Shown in pieces: positions 1 to 13,785 of a stretch of DNA of 64,000 nucleotides. The stretch is from Coffea arabica. Its lineage: Eukaryota; Streptophyta; Magnoliopsida; Gentianales; Rubiaceae. Location: positions 25,490,501 to 25,554,500 of the forward strand of contig NC_092323.1 of the NCBI RefSeq assembly GCF_036785885.1, written 5' to 3'. The notes below the pieces were generated by a model. The model was not told the origin of the DNA. It made no database searches and worked only from the letters and a program-made list of their open reading frames with translations. Made by a program: the position numbers and the translations under genes. Each line of letters starts with the position of its first letter. Position 1 is the stretch's first letter.

Positions 1-160
1 AAATCAGATTGTCAAAGAAGGATCCTGTTTAATACTTTGGCATGTTCTACCTTTTATTGCACTTCTGTCCTGTAGTGCTCCAGCAAAACTAAATATTCCC
101 TTTCTTTTTTATGTTTTTGTGTAAAATGTTCCTCACGTGACTTGCTGTATTGCTATGCAG

Positions 161-2539
161 TGATTGCTATGACAAATTAGTCTCATTCCTGCTGTACTGG
201 TTTCGGATCACAATGCCAAAACATGTGAGTTGTTTATTCTAAGCTTTTGTAATTGGTCTTCTCATCTTTTTAATTAGTTTTCCACTGTTTGCTTGTTTAT
301 TCATTGTTTTGCTGAAGTGTTGTCCAGAAGTAAAATATTGTTAATTTTCTTTTATTTTGCATGAATTAGCTGTATGGTTTTTTAACATCCTTCCTCTGGA
401 CATTAGCATTAAAGGTGGAAAACTATGGTCGAGTAAATTCCCAAGAAGTGGGATTTTCTAAAATCACTTCTCAAAAGGTGGTGTTTTTTAAACCTCTAAC
501 CAGAGGGTGAAAAACACATTTAAATGCGTTGTTTCCTCAAAATACACATCCACAGAATGCATTCTTTTATTTATCTAGGCAATTGTTTTCCTTAAAAATT
601 GCATTCACTAATTGCATTGTTTGAAAGACACATTCAATGTATGTGTTGTTTCAGAACTCTCCCTCTTTGACAACTTGTTTTGAAAAATATCACTATTTGG
701 AAATTTACTCTGTTCCTTATTAATAATTTTCCATTTAGTGTTTTAAGTGGCTAGTGGTGTTATGAGGTTTTCAAGAGCATAGAAAGGTTTCTAACTTATC
801 ATTGAGTTAATAGTTATCAAGATATACTCTGTATTATTTGATTGCATCCCTCAAAGCCTAATTACTTTGATTAGACTCAGAATAACTGAATCAGAATATT
901 TGTCCTGGTGGCAAGGGAAGGGCTCTTAAATTCCTCCCCACTAATAGGTCCAGGGCTCAAATCCTGGGCTTGGCAATTGGGGGTGGGGGTAGAGGAATGA
1001 AGGGGAAAAAGGAAAGACTGAATATGAGTATTTGCATTGTAACATTTTAAGAGGCCATTTCACGATGAGCTCACTCCTTGAGTTCTGATACTTGCTGGAA
1101 TTTTGCAGTTCATAAAAGAAAAGCAAAACTAAAGAAAACGTAAAGTAGCATTTTATCCTGGTTGGCTTTCTAATCTTTGAATAATAATTTGGAAAAACTT
1201 CTTTCGAGTGAAAAATGTGGTCCTGCAGTTGTTCTTGGAACACACTGACACAGTCGAGAGGGTATATAAAAGTGAAAGAAACATTGGCAATCTTCAGCTA
1301 CACAATGGAATTTTTATCTTCACAGAGGCGTACAACCTCTCTCTCTCTCTCCAAGATTCGTCCTGGATTGCTCTCCAAGTTGACTTCTCAAAACAGCATC
1401 AGAGCCTGGAAAGGCAACCAGAACAGTGGAAAATCAAACCCAAGTAAACTCAGATTGAGAATAAACCAATCTCAACTTTAAAACGTGAACTTTGTGACTC
1501 CAGAAACTAATTGTTCAGACATTTTTATATGAAAGAATTTTATCTGCTGAAATGCCTTTCAAATTCCTGTGTCCATAATTTTTGTGAGTTGGGTTTCTGT
1601 GTCCGAGAGACAAATAGGTAGAGCAAAAGAGGAAGCACGAGAGATAGAGGTACACTTCTTTGATTCTATGTGAAATGTGAAAAAATCAAAGAGATCAATT
1701 TTACACCACCGACTTTCTGTAGCACAAAGCCAAGTCTGAATATTCATAAAATCCAGTTCTAACTGGAAAAAGTTATCTGATTAGAGTCTTTCTTTTCCTT
1801 CTTAACAAGTTCTCTTATCCTTTTCTCAATGGGGCTGCAGCTGCAAAGGGGGAGGTAGGGGTTGGGGGAACGTATGTGTTTTTTTTTTCAAGTTACTAAA
1901 GTTTCAAATTACAAAAGTTTGGCCTGAAGGTTTCACTACATGATTCAGTTTTAATTCTTTGAATAGAATTGATAACTGGCTGTCATTTGGATTCATATTT
2001 TTTTTTTTTAAAAAAAAAACCCTAAACTTACTGGCCCAAGGAAGTGGAATTTGTTTACTTATGGAATCTGTTTCAGTTTTGTGAAATGGTTTCCATGTCT
2101 GACCTCCCAGTGTGATGGTTTGTTTCATATATTTTGTTTCCACTGCTTTTTGAATCCCCTGATCTAACCTCACTCTAATAAACTATAATGTATCTTTCCT
2201 TTTCCTGTTTTATGCCTTTTCAGTCATTTTAAGATTGGCATAGTTCCAAATGTACAAGCCTTTTTTTTTTTTTTTTTCAAACTTCAAATTCTTTGCCCTT
2301 TTGAGATAATTAATCATGAACATCTATATTTCAGATGCACTCCTCTAGATGTAGCCACTAATACTGAAATTGCATGAATCTGTTCCACTTTTGTATATCT
2401 TTTGTAGTTTCTATCCCCAGAAGCTTCTCAAAGGGAGGACTGCTGGTACGGCTATGCATGTAGGACGCAGCATCACAATGAAGAGCACGCTCGCAAGAGA
2501 AATCATGTCTGCCGTCCAACAAGGGGCAGTCACAGATGA
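161..2539 (+). CDS. 3' end of a CHFR-type PBZ zinc-finger protein (probable RING E3 ubiquitin ligase), partial
   Basis: Two exons are visible. Exon 161-224 follows a TATGCAG acceptor and ends at CAT before GTGAGT; its first base completes a codon from an exon left of the window and it then encodes 21 codons (DCYDKLVSFLLYWFR...). The last exon, 2408-2539, follows TTTTGTAG in matching phase and encodes 43 residues plus TGA. It holds CWYGYACRTQ and HARKRNHVC, a C-x5-C-x8-H-x5-H arrangement like the poly(ADP-ribose)-binding zinc finger (PBZ) ending CHFR-type ligases. Known of the family: CHFR is a nuclear FHA/RING ubiquitin ligase; neither of those domains is in the window. The intron is about 2.2 kb and AT-rich with poly-T tracts. 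The gene is convergent with RPL21. The family call is from memory of the C-terminal motif; another PBZ protein is possible. Confidence 0.6.
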
Positions 2540-4826
2540 ATGTGTCAAGTTTCAAACTCTGCTTCATGTTTTGCCATCTTAGACGCTAGAAATGTATATA
2601 TTACAATGTTTTGCTGCTTCTGTTTCTTTCTCGACCTGTTATTGCCATATTTATGATTCATTTGTAGCAGTTATTCGCAACGCTTAAGAGAAAATAAGCA
2701 AAAATAGCTGGTAAAACCTCGGTTTTTTTTTTTTTTTTTTTTTTTTTAACATGTGGCAAACCCCGTTTATGGGGGACAGATGCTAGTCCTATATTTTATT
2801 AATATTAAAATGTAAAAAGATTAGGAGGGGCACATCAACCTTATCTCTAGTACAAGAGAAAAACGGTAAAAAAAGGAATGAATTAGCGCAAATAAAGAAA
2901 AGGACTGTAGCATGCAATTGAGAAGGAGGCTGAACGTGAGAATTGAGTTTTTGAGCGTCTTGAGCTGGAAGCTGTAACAAATGAATTAGAACCTTTGAAT
3001 TAACTTCCTACAAACATTGCTAATGCCATGAGATACGCATTTTAAGACCTTCCAAAAGAGTCATTGCTCTTCCGTAGCCATGTAACCAAACCGAACCATT
3101 CGACCTTGCCTTGCCCCCGTAGCCATGCCATTGGATACACTTGCATCTGTATTCAATTTCACCCAACTTGGAAACGGAGGTATTCACGAAACAGCTTTAC
3201 AAATAACTTTGCGAGGAGGTTTCAACTGTCAAAAAACTGTCAATAGCTTAGCAAATTGCAGCAACTGAAGTTTGACAGCCTTGGCACCTGATTTACACCG
3301 TGCACACCTTACAAATTATACCATAAGCAATGGAAACAAGCATCTAATATGATCTGTCGAAGCCGTCGGAGTAGAGTGAAACCAGTGCACGATCAAAGAT
3401 GGAAAAACAAGAGAGAGACGGAAAAGGAATACCAAAAGCTGCAATATAAACCCTCCAAAAAACGGTGACTAACATTTTTGAATCCTTGCTCGTATTGCTA
3501 GTCCTTTTTTCTTTGTTTTTAATTTTTATGGAGAGAAACTATGCATTAGCAGTTAACATGGTGTAATGCAGCCTTCATCTTACATATTAATCTTCTTTCA
3601 CAATCATTATAAAGTTGGTGTTTTTACGCTAGCTAATTTGGATGCTTGACGTGAAAGTTCGATTTAAGTTTTCAATTATCTTTGTTTACATGGCTTGCAA
3701 TTCTAGTTTGGATGTGTTAAAAAAATCTTGGATTAAATTCATATACCTGGCCTGAGGTTGGAGGTATATTTTAAGAAATAAATATTACAAACTTCTCCAC
3801 ATATTTTTGCCAATACCACTTAGTACCCTTGAACTTCTTAAATCTGACCTATTTCACCTAATTCAACGTTTTTTTTTTTTTTTTTTATCATATTCAGCTC
3901 ATAAGACAACATATTTCCATTCTAAAGTTGCTCTTTATGTTCTTTTACTTGCTAATTCAGGCCTGCAAAGCAAAGATACACCTGCAAATGTCCCACCACA
4001 TTCTTGATTCCTAGAAGTACACATCAACGCAAGAGAAGAAATTCCCTTAAATGCTTTGGCTTACAGATTTCCCTTTCTTAAGACTTGGCATTGTGCATCA
4101 AGTCTCGTATAGAAAATTTCGGGTTATGGGCTTGCTCTGGTAAGCCATCAATGGAAGACCACTAGAGTAGAAAAAAAAGAAGTTAAAAGAGTATTTACAG
4201 AGGTTACAACCAAGGAAACAGCTCAGTTCTCACGCATTGCAAACAAGGGGAGAGCTCACTGTTTTAAGGTAAACAAGAAAATTCGGTGATCTTAATATGC
4301 AATTATGGACAAAGATCAAATTCCTTGTCGCCAGAGCAATTTTTTTTTACTAAATATCAAAATTACCCTGCTCAAGTCAAATTGGTACCATTTGCAATTG
4401 TAAAATGACTTGACCAGGGTAATATATTTATTTTAGGCAATAAAAGCTCTGGCATTAGAAGTAGAATTCTGGCAATATCATTTGTCATTCAGCAAGGCTA
4501 CGTGTGCTGAAGCCCTCTGCAAAACTGCGAAGAATGTGAAATAATTAGACAGTGCCTTTTTTTAACTGAGTTTCTATCGTTGGCTCTGAAAAATTTGAGT
4601 CCAACTTGCACTATCACGGTTAAAGATTCCAAACAATATCAGACATTTCACACTGTCATTGCTAGGGTAAAGAACCAAACCATGAGAGATCTCCACAAAG
4701 GAAGGCCTCACAAGAGTCTGCCTCGTTGTACTGCCTCAAATAGATTACAGAGTGAATAGGAACTGAAAGAAAAACAGATCTGATGATTTCATCCATCCCA
4801 AAACTCAAACTTTGCACAAAACTCAT
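2540..4826. other. Convergent intergenic region and 3' UTRs, no gene seen
   Basis: This is the space between two convergent stop codons (2539 on +, 4827 on -). It should contain both 3' UTRs. It is AT-rich, with a long T run near 2721-2747 and shorter ones near 2262 and 3869. The small open frames here (60-70 codons) have low-complexity composition and no recognisable domain. I see no transposon ends or RNA gene. Confidence 0.5.
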
Positions 4827-7800
4827 CTATGAAAGTGTTACTGCTGGTGAGTCCTCATAACCAGTGATGCCCATTATCCTTATCCGTGTAATTGGCTGTA
4901 CACATTAGAACATTGCATTGTCAATAGAGATTTTTCAAGACGAGTTTTAACCTTATAAAAACCTAATTGACCATTCCAATTTTTACTTATGCATTAGCCA
5001 CGCTCCCCACAACCCTTTTCAAAATAAAAAGAAACTTGTACCAAATTTATAAGCTCCCATATATTTTTGTTAGGAGAATATAAGTATTCTTGTAGATAAT
5101 AAATTAGTAAGGGTATTCTTGTAAATAGTTTGTTAGGTTTGTATTCCTATAAATACTAGTTAGTCACTCATAATAAGGTGACAAGATGTTTTCCTCCCAA
5201 ATACCTATTCTCAATTTTAAACACTTGAAAGCATTTGTCCTAGATAATGAATTGCATTTCTTGCAATCAACATCTTATCATATTCACCGTCATAAAAATC
5301 ATCATACCTGTCGGTGACCAATATTCCTGCGGTAATTCTTCTTCCTCTTGTACTTGAAGACAATGACCTTCTTATCCAGTAGCTGCATGGAACAGAAAAT
5401 TAATTAGCTGAAAACTGCAGCAAAGTAAAGCTATGATAGACAAGTGGACAAAATGCGGTACCTGCTCTTCCACAACAGCATGAACTGCTGCATTAGGCAC
5501 CACTGGTTTTCCTATGTAAGTGCTTGTTTTAGTTCCAACCAGCAAAACTTTATTTAGAATTATCTGCAAAAAAAAAAAAAAAAAAAAAAAATCAGGATAA
5601 AATTAGTTAGTTCAACCAAAGAACAATTAGATATTAGAACAAAAATCGGAAAAATCTAGGACATCTGAATTAAGCTACTCTGAAAATATACTAACATAAA
5701 AAGAAGAAAAAGCAAAACTTAAAAAAAAAAAAAATAAATTACTGGAATAAATAAATAGAAGAAATTACAGATAGAAAATGAAAAAGGAAGCCTAATGACA
5801 GGCCAAAATGTCTTGATTGTGGAAAAAGGAAGCTTAATGCGAGACCAAAATGTCTTGATCATATGCACAGTGTGCAATCCCCATGTTTTCTCAGTACCAG
5901 ATTAGTACAACCTGGACCATTTAATGCTTAAGTGATAAAGCTGTATCCATGTAGCTTAGTCAACATGAAGTTCAGTATAATGTGTAACACATGGATGACC
6001 AACAGAAAAATAATGGTGACAGAAAGTAGTTATTAAGGAGAGACTTTGAGATTAGTGAATGCAAGCCTAAAACAACAGGAAGAAAAAGGAAAACAATGTT
6101 GATCTGCAAAAGTTGAAAGGAAAATAGTTACTTGGAAGCCAACTGCACATGAAACTCAAAAAGGAAAACAATATGTACTAATCAAGCCTAAACCAAGTTT
6201 TGATTATTGAGAGACATTCACAGTTCCTTGCTTAAGTTGATCTCAGTTTTGATGAAGGCACTATGCGAAAATACATAATCCGAACTAAAATAGCAAATTG
6301 TGGCAGTGAAGCTTAACATGGCAGCACTCAAAAATATTTATGCAATTCACAACCACAATAGCTTATGGATTTAAATTTTCTTCACAAATATGTGCAGGTA
6401 CTATCACTTGGGCAAATAATACTTCCGAATCAGAGAAAACATGACCACAGTCTGAATTGTGAATTCCATTTACAACCTGTACGTATTCATTCAAATCAGT
6501 CTGGAATATTAAAACAAAAATCAATTGCAAATCACCATGTCTCAATTTCAGAATCTGAGTCTTAAATGCTTGATTTAGAAATGGTTCTAAAGACTGAAAT
6601 GGCTTGTGACTCCCTTCTCAACCTGATGAGTCAAATTACTGGATAGATTCTCATCTGCAACACATAATTGGAAAAATTTAGGACTTCTTAGGTAAGGGTC
6701 TTAGCATGCTCAATTTGTTTCCCAATATTAAGCACATTTCTGAAGTTCCAAAATACAAAAAACATTGCAACCTTACAGTTTAAAAGTTGCTGGTAATGAA
6801 GTCCTAGGCTAGCCTCATATTAAATAAAATTTAGTTTCATTAATTCATCCACAGTATTAACAATACATCTGCTTTTGCAACCAGCAAAAGTAAGGTGAGG
6901 TGATCATAAAGGTTTCCACTTATTATTGTTAAAAATATATAACTGTAAGGTGGTGTCACATTAAAGTTGCAAAAGGTAAAGCACATCAAACCATTGTTAC
7001 CAAATTTTGACAGAGAACAGTGTATTGCAGGAGGACTCCATCACCAAAGATCTTGGCATAGATAAATGTGCTAGGCTAGGTGTTAGTGCACAAGGAAAAT
7101 GCAGATAATTTGGTGCAAAAGTCTTCTCATGTCAATAACAAGGAAAAGAAACTTTGGTTTGAGCAAGGGATAGCAGAATGTCAGTTACATGCCTAAAACT
7201 CTCTGAACTCTATTTTCTATTAACAAATACAGTAGAACTTTATATATAACACAGTAAAGGTGACCCATGGCCCCATAGATTTGATTGCATCTACACTTTT
7301 CTAAACTAATTTCTAAAAAATCAGGATCCCACACGACTCCAATTAGGAGAAGGAAATAAGTAAAGAGATATATGTTACAAGAGGGCATCTAGTTTGTAAA
7401 AGTCCATGGAGAAAGTAGGACAAGATTTTCTTTGATTTGCACTTTAACAAAGGGAAAAAAAAATCCATAATCATTTGCCAGATCTGTTTTGACTTTGAGT
7501 CACGTTTCTTAATAATGCATTTAAATTGACTATTTAGAGCAATTTGAAGTCAAATAAAAGAAAATGCTTCCCAATTAGAGCTATGCACATTTCCTATTGA
7601 GGTAGCAATGAACCAAGTATACACAATACGGATTGGAAAATCACTGTGGACTGAGTCTGCTTAAAATGTGTGCATGTCTCTCTTGCATTATTATTGAAAT
7701 AATTCATAATCCAGTTTTGAATTCTAGGAAAATCTCCTTGTAATCTCAGATAATGTATAAGCCTTAAAGGACTCCTCAAATTTGGCAACAACAAATGCAG

Positions 7801-9868
7801 ATGATTTACAATTGAAAGAAAAATCACTAAAATATCAAAAATGCACTTGCACATACCCAAGTTAAAATTATAGGTGGTGCATCTATTTATCTTTGAGTTT
7901 AGAACATAGAAGCATACACTGAATTTGACAATTATAATTGCAAACAGAGTATAAAATAGTGAAAACAGAATAAAAAGAAACATAAGCATTATACCTAGAG
8001 CTCGTTAGGAATCATTGAGTAAAATAACAAATCAGTCTGTTTATTCTGTACATTATGGTTTTTGACCTTATTGAAAAAAGTTCTTGGGCTTTAGAGTTAA
8101 AAAACTTTGGTCCAGTGGACTTATTTCCGTATGCGGATTGATAAACAAAACTCGTCTTTTGATCTCCTGTACTAGATATGCTTTCTGGAAATTCAAGTTG
8201 CACAAAATTAAAGCAGAAATACAAGAAACAGATAAGTAATCAAGCCACAATGATATTGGCCAGATGTAAAACCACATTATACAAGAACTTTAAGTTTCAA
8301 CATGAATGTTAGGATGGCCAAAAGCTCAAAACTTACATGCCACAACAAAAACTATGATAGAGAATTCTGATCATCCAAGTATATCTTACTGAATGTAAAC
8401 CAGATTAATTGTTACAAAATCTTGTGTAACAAAAACTATAAGCAACTAGCCTCAAAATTTTAAATTTGTTAAGTCTAGGGATCATTTATCCCATAAGCAG
8501 CTCTTAAATTCTTCCCCATGTCCCCTCTGTTAAGTGTTGCCTGAATCTCTGCATCTTTGGGGTAGCAAAGGGACTGATGGAACAAGAAAGTAGTGAACAA
8601 ATTTCTTAATCACCACAAAATGATATTACCAAGCATGTAGATACTAGTAATACAATTTACTTCAACAAAACAAAGACATAGACAACAAACCAAATACATA
8701 GACACTCTACAATAACGGGGTCAAGAACAAGTTATCCAACTGCAAAAAACAAAAAAATAAAATAAAGTAAAAAATGACAAGCCAAATCCTTACTTTGTCA
8801 TTCTCTTTTGCACCTTTAAGCCTTTGAGTATAGATATATCGGCCAGGGATAACAATGTATTGCCGTGATCCAATCTAAACAAGGACAAAGTAAAAAATCA
8901 ACATCACGAAGAGAAGAGTGAGAGTGTAAACCAGGATGGCCACAAATAGCAATATTTAGAGTTCAAATAATCATTTGTGCACTACAGCCAATCCATCAAG
9001 CTAGACCATATGAGTTTGTGAATTTGTACTGAGAATGTGAAAATAATTTTTTGGGATCTGATATTCATTGAAATCTGTATAACCATGTGAAACTGGACAA
9101 TGCCATATGTATCGCAGTGTGAGCCTCAGGAGCAATTATAAACAACGCAAATGCCAAAGTCTACCAGCTTACACAAACAAGCCAAGAATACAACAGCAAA
9201 CAAGAAAATGGGAAAAAAAAGCATTCAATTTTAGCAATTCTAGCAATCTCTATCCTCAAATGAAGAATTTAACAGATACCATCGCACCAAAAACTTTAAA
9301 TAAAAAAGGCGGATAAGTCACATTATTATTCACTGACATTGTACATTTTGCTCAATATCTAGTACCCTGTTCTGCTTTTACAATTTCCGCCCCACCCCAT
9401 CAGTCAAAACAACCAAAGAAACCCAATGCATCATAAAATTGAAGTAAAATTTCATCTGGGATCATCATAAAATCTCTCCAGAAAAGACAACAAAAAAAAG
9501 AATTCTGATCAAGCATGATGAAAAGAATATAATGGATATCAGTGGGACCTCACCATAACAACGGCAAACACTTCTTCCTTTTTGGGTTGTTGCTGAACTG
9601 GGCTTTCAACAATTTCAGTTTCAGGTGGTTCAGTTAAGGAAGGTGCTGCTGCCTCAGTCTCGGAGTATTTGGGAACAAAGGAAGAGGATTGGGTGCCCCT
9701 TTTAGAACAAGGTGTGGTGAGTCTGAGGGAAGATAGAGGGTGACAGAGGAAAGCAACAGTTTTGGACTGAGAAATGGGCATTGACGGGGTTGTTGAGGAT
9801 AGTGGCTGAGCTGCTGCTGCTGCTGATTTTGCTGCAAGAGACGAAGCACAAAGGGAAAGAGTCGCCAT
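4827..9868 (-). CDS. RPL21: Chloroplast 50S ribosomal protein L21 (bL21c), five exons, complete
   Basis: Nuclear gene for plastid ribosomal protein bL21, a 23S rRNA-binding protein of the chloroplast large subunit. Exons on the minus strand: 9868-9554 (105 codons), 8874-8794 (27), 5563-5462 (34), 5382-5308 (25) and 4895-4827 (22 plus stop), giving 213 aa. All introns are GT-AG and phase 0. Residues 1 to about 70 are Ser/Thr/Ala-rich and poor in acidic residues, as expected of a chloroplast transit peptide. The L21 core starts at FAVVM and runs through GSRQYIVIPGRYIYTQ, LNKVLLVGTKTSTYIGKP, VIVFKYKRKKNYRRNIGHRQ and ITGYEDSP. The start is the first ATG, at 9866-9868. The length matches plant RPL21c (about 220 aa). 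Intron 2 is 3.2 kb; intron 4 carries a probable solo LTR. No frame break is seen. Confidence 0.95.
5068..5223 (+). repeat. Probable short copia-type solo LTR in RPL21 intron 4
   Basis: The stretch opens with TGTTAGGAGAATATAAG, carries a TATA-like box in CCTATAAATACTAG, then TTTTCCTCCCAAATA, and ends near CTCAATTTTAAACA. This layout resembles the short LTRs of Ale-type copia elements. No internal domain and no clear target duplication were found, so it would be an old solo LTR or TRIM. It lies within the intron between exons 4 and 5 of RPL21, opposite to the gene's direction. The right border is uncertain. Confidence 0.35.
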
Positions 9869-9986
9869 TCTGAGTTGGGAGAGAGTTTTGGGCAGCTTTC
9901 TTTCTCCCTCTCTTGGTTTTGTTCCGAGTGTTTTCTTATCCTATCCGTTATTCGTCAATGTTGAATTCCATTTTTGTCCTTGCTGA

Positions 9987-10743
9987 CAGGGGCGTGCATC
10001 TTGACTGGCGACTGAAAAATTGGGTGATCCAAAATTCTGGTGATCCGATTCGAATCATGTCCAAATTAGCAGATATCCGATTCGAATCCTATGTAAATTA
10101 GCGGATCCGGATATCCAATTCGTCAGGTTACATGCGCATTGGATCGCATCCGAATCAAAAAGAAAGTTATGCAGATCGAATTTGGATATCATTTTTTGTG
10201 ATCCGTGGATATCTTATCCAATCTGCATTGTATTTTTTAAAATTTTCTTATACATTAATCCACTAATTTATCATAGTTTTATTTCTTATTTCTTATCTTA
10301 ATATCTATATCCTCTTTCAAAATAGGCTTTCTTTGCATATGGTGTTAAGTGTTTAAGCATATTGTTCTATAATCTGTGGATAAAAAATTGTAGGTGAAAT
10401 ATTAAATCTTATTTGCTTGAATCAAAATAAGAAAAAAAGCAAGCTAGTTTACATTGCCAAAAAAAAAAAGATTAATTTTGATTAAACCTCTTTTTTGTAT
10501 GACTAAAAACTAAAATGTAAGTACAAGAAGTCACTTACATGATATTTTTTAAACTTTAATACATTTAAATTTCATATTATAATTTCACATTACATTTAAA
10601 TCGAATACGGATTGCATGTCCAATTGATTGAATTCGCATAATGCGGATATCCAAATATGAACCCAAAAATGGCTAGTCAGATTTTTATGACTCGGGTCAA
10701 TATTTTGATTTCTTGGTCGAATGTTCAACTTGTGAACACTCCA
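9987..10743. mobile_element. Possible hAT-like non-autonomous element
   Basis: The left end CAGGGGCGTGCATCTTG and the right end (reverse strand GGAGTGTTCACAAG) are imperfectly inverted and resemble hAT-type ends (CAGGGG/TAGGGGTGTGCA). Subterminal DNA is crowded with short direct and inverted copies of GATATCCG, GGATCCG and GATTCGAATC (about 10030-10215 and 10620-10660), as in hAT elements whose transposase binds subterminal repeats. No transposase frame and no clean 8-bp duplication were found. It starts about 120 bp upstream of the RPL21 ATG and so may limit that promoter. Confidence 0.35.
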
Positions 10744-11079
10744 ACTTGTTGAAACACGGAGATGTGACTTCTTAACTTCCAATTCTCTCTAATTGTGTTA
10801 AATAATAGAATTTTGGTTTAAATATGCATTTTTTGGTGTGAACGTGAATTATAATTGAGTTGGTGTAAAACTTATGATTACATCAAAAATATATTAGTTT
10901 ATTGAGACTGTACCAATTTACACAACTAAACAAAACCTCAACTGCAAAAGCCTCGAATACGCTGAAACACAATAGAAAGCCAGAAACATGATCAAATCAA
11001 ACGTGTGAGGAAAAGGAATAAAGGATTTCTTTAACTAAAACTTTGTAACAGTAGAAAACAATGAGGAAAGAAAGCAAGG
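10744..11079. other. AT-rich spacer, nothing recognised
   Basis: This short spacer lies between the hAT-like element and the Tekay insertion. It has no open frame of note and no recognisable repeat ends. Confidence 0.4.
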
Positions 11080-11366
11080 GAAACTGTGAGGACTCGCAAA
11101 AACTATTATTTTATGCCTAATTTATGGCTTAATAAATTATTTAATTGGATTTTATTTCCAAGGAATATTTTCTAGTCTTATGAGACCTAAACGCATGATA
11201 ATATAACCTCGTTATATTTTTAAAATGATTCGTTTCGAAAATTAATTTCCTAGAGCGCGTTTAGTAAAAATAGTGAATAGTACTTGGAGATTTTATCCGC
11301 GTAGTAGCCCAATAAACTTGGAATATTGGAGACTTGTACTAGGGTCCTAAAATAGGTAATCTTAAG

Positions 11367-11374
11367 TATAAATA
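11367..11374 (+). promoter_or_regulatory. Putative TATA box of the Tekay 5' LTR
   Basis: TATAAATA about 280 bp into the LTR is the best TATA match in its first 500 bp, which would make U3 short and most of the 3.7 kb transcribed. The same box lies at 20866-20873 in the 3' LTR. Position and motif only; no transcript start is known. Confidence 0.4.
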
Positions 11375-13785
11375 TTCAAGTGATAGTTAGTGGTGCAATC
11401 GTTATAAGAATTTTTCGAAAGTTTCGCGTTATAGCGGTAAAATTGACGGTACGCGTTTTCACACGCGCGACTTCATTTGAGGGACTGTAGACCCTTATTC
11501 CGGGACAATTAAGAGTGAATAATATTTACAAGAATATATATGCCTTGGAGGTTTAGTGCACTAGTGAACCAAACGCGCGAGAAAAATCGAGTCCAAACGC
11601 ACCCTAAATTGCACTATTTCCAGTTGACTTTGAGGTGCATTTTGCACCACACAAAGAATCTTCCTTTGGAAGCCAATTGCATCAGCACTCTCTCTCTCTT
11701 CACCTCACTTGGCCGAACAACAAGAAGGAGAAGAGCTCTCCATTGTCTTCATTTTTCATCTTCAATCCATGCACTAAAATCCACCCAAATCACACCAAAC
11801 TTGGAGATCTCTTAGCAAACCACTTGGAGACTACATCTAACTAAGGAGGAAGGGAACTCTCACGGTTTCTTGGAGCTTCAAGAGGGCCGAAAATTCTGAC
11901 CTTGCAAACCAAAGGAGTAGGTAATGATCAACTCTTGGATTCTTATCTTTTGGAGATTATATGACAAGATTAAGCTCATACATGCACTTAGTTACTTGTT
12001 TATGGTGTAAAAATGTGATTGTGGGCTCTTGGAATTCCCACACTTGGGTTGTTGTTGCTGATGTGATGATTAATGGTGATTATATTGTTGGTTTAGTGAT
12101 TTTAATGATGCATTAGTGATGGGTAATTAGTGGAAACTTCATTGGGTGTAAGAAGCTAAACTTTCCGATTTTGCCCCTGCCATGTTCGGCCATTTCCAGG
12201 CCAATTTTTAATGGTTTAATTGCTTGAATTGGATGTTTGTAGGATGTATTAGATGTGTGAAAAATTTCATTGAAAAATAATGAGGTTTGAATGGGCAAAT
12301 GAATTTTTTTTAGAAACCAGCAAATCTGGAAAACTGATTCGCGTATGCTCTGACCAGCAGTAGTATTTTGGCTATAACTCTGTCCTCGGATGTCGAAATC
12401 ATGTGCCGTTGGTGGCGTTTGAAACTAGACATCCCTAGCTTTAATTTGGTATATAATGCACGTTCTGAGTCTTTGTGAGCAAGCCGAACCAAATGTTTTA
12501 AGTTCGCTGTCCTGTTGCTCTGTTCATCTGGAATGAAGTGTTCAGGCAGCAACTTGATGCCCGAATTTGAACCAGATGGGTGCCGAATTTGGAAATGATT
12601 TCTTCTGTGATATTTTAGTCCTATGAATGTATTTTCCAACGGCGTAAGCCATGCTCGATTTCGAGCTATATTGACTGATTTGTGACTGAAGCAAGTGGAC
12701 TGCTGTGTTTTGGAAAACCCTAATGTTTGGACTGGTTTGGAACCAAATCTTGTAGTGAACTTGTTAGTTGATGTTTTTGATATTAAACACTACCAAAGAT
12801 ATTATGGGTGTATCTTAGACCCTTATTTTTACAAATGAACCATGGTTGGATAACCTTCTTGGTTGAACGATTGGAAATTTGGGAAATGAAAGTCCAAGGC
12901 AGATTGCCTTAGGATTTTTCTTGAACTTCGGTTGGCTCATTAACTACCTTGCCGAAGGTATTTTTCCCCGAAAATCGATAGAGAGATACTTTCCATATAG
13001 TATTGAAATACTGCCAATTTTGGTGCCGATTCAAGTTCGTTTCGATACCAATTGAATTACTAAAGTTAGAGGTTCAAATCTGGAAAATTCTCATCCAGTC
13101 TTGAATTTGCTCAACTTCGGGCTACCGTATCTCGGTACTCGAAACTCCGATTCTTGATCCGCTTGTTTTGTCATACACTTCACTTGCAACACTAATTGAG
13201 CTGAAAATTTCAGAGGCCGGTTTGCAACGTGCGAATCGTGCCGAATTTTCAAAGTTGGCCAAAAACCAACTTCATTCTGCCTTGTAAACTGAAGCTGCGT
13301 CTTCAAGCCCATTTTTGACCACTTTCCACTTCGATTCATGGAAAAGTGTCTTCTAGGAACTTATAGTACTCTCTAAGAGGTTTCCAACGGTATAAAGTTT
13401 TCCAATTCTCGACTTATACCGAGCGAGTTATGATTTTTCAAAGATTATCGTAAAAGTGGAAAATTTTCCAATTTCAAAGAAATAGAGTTTTTCAAAAAAC
13501 TCTTTATTCTTTTGATGTTCTTAAACGTTTTGTTTACGATTTTCATGATAAAAACTCAAATAATATTGTACATGATAAAAGGCAAGTTGAACCTCGATTT
13601 ACGTGTAATTGAGGTTCCCTTTTTCGAAATAATTCTTAGATTGTACTAGTGTACAATCTTTCTTGATAAGTGGGTTAATTGTGTGATTATCCACTATTAA
13701 ATTGCCAGGCGCGCAAGGAGACCTTCAAGAGGATCTCACCGCGGACACTTGAACTCCCAGAAAATAATTCTTATTGAATTGCTCG

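Noticed and set aside
2370..2582. 70-aa frame over the last exon of the CHFR-like gene
   Set aside because: It is a different frame from the zinc-finger frame that joins the preceding exon in phase.
7594..8277. Open frames of 69-131 aa in RPL21 intron 2
   Set aside because: Leu/Ile/Phe-rich translations of AT-rich intron sequence with no start context or homology; flanking exons show it is intron.
11540..11844. Two overlapping small frames in the Tekay LTR, repeated at 21039-21343
   Set aside because: Composition is low in information and two frames overlap; they are identical only because the LTRs are identical. A leader role of the region is possible, but a protein is not supported.
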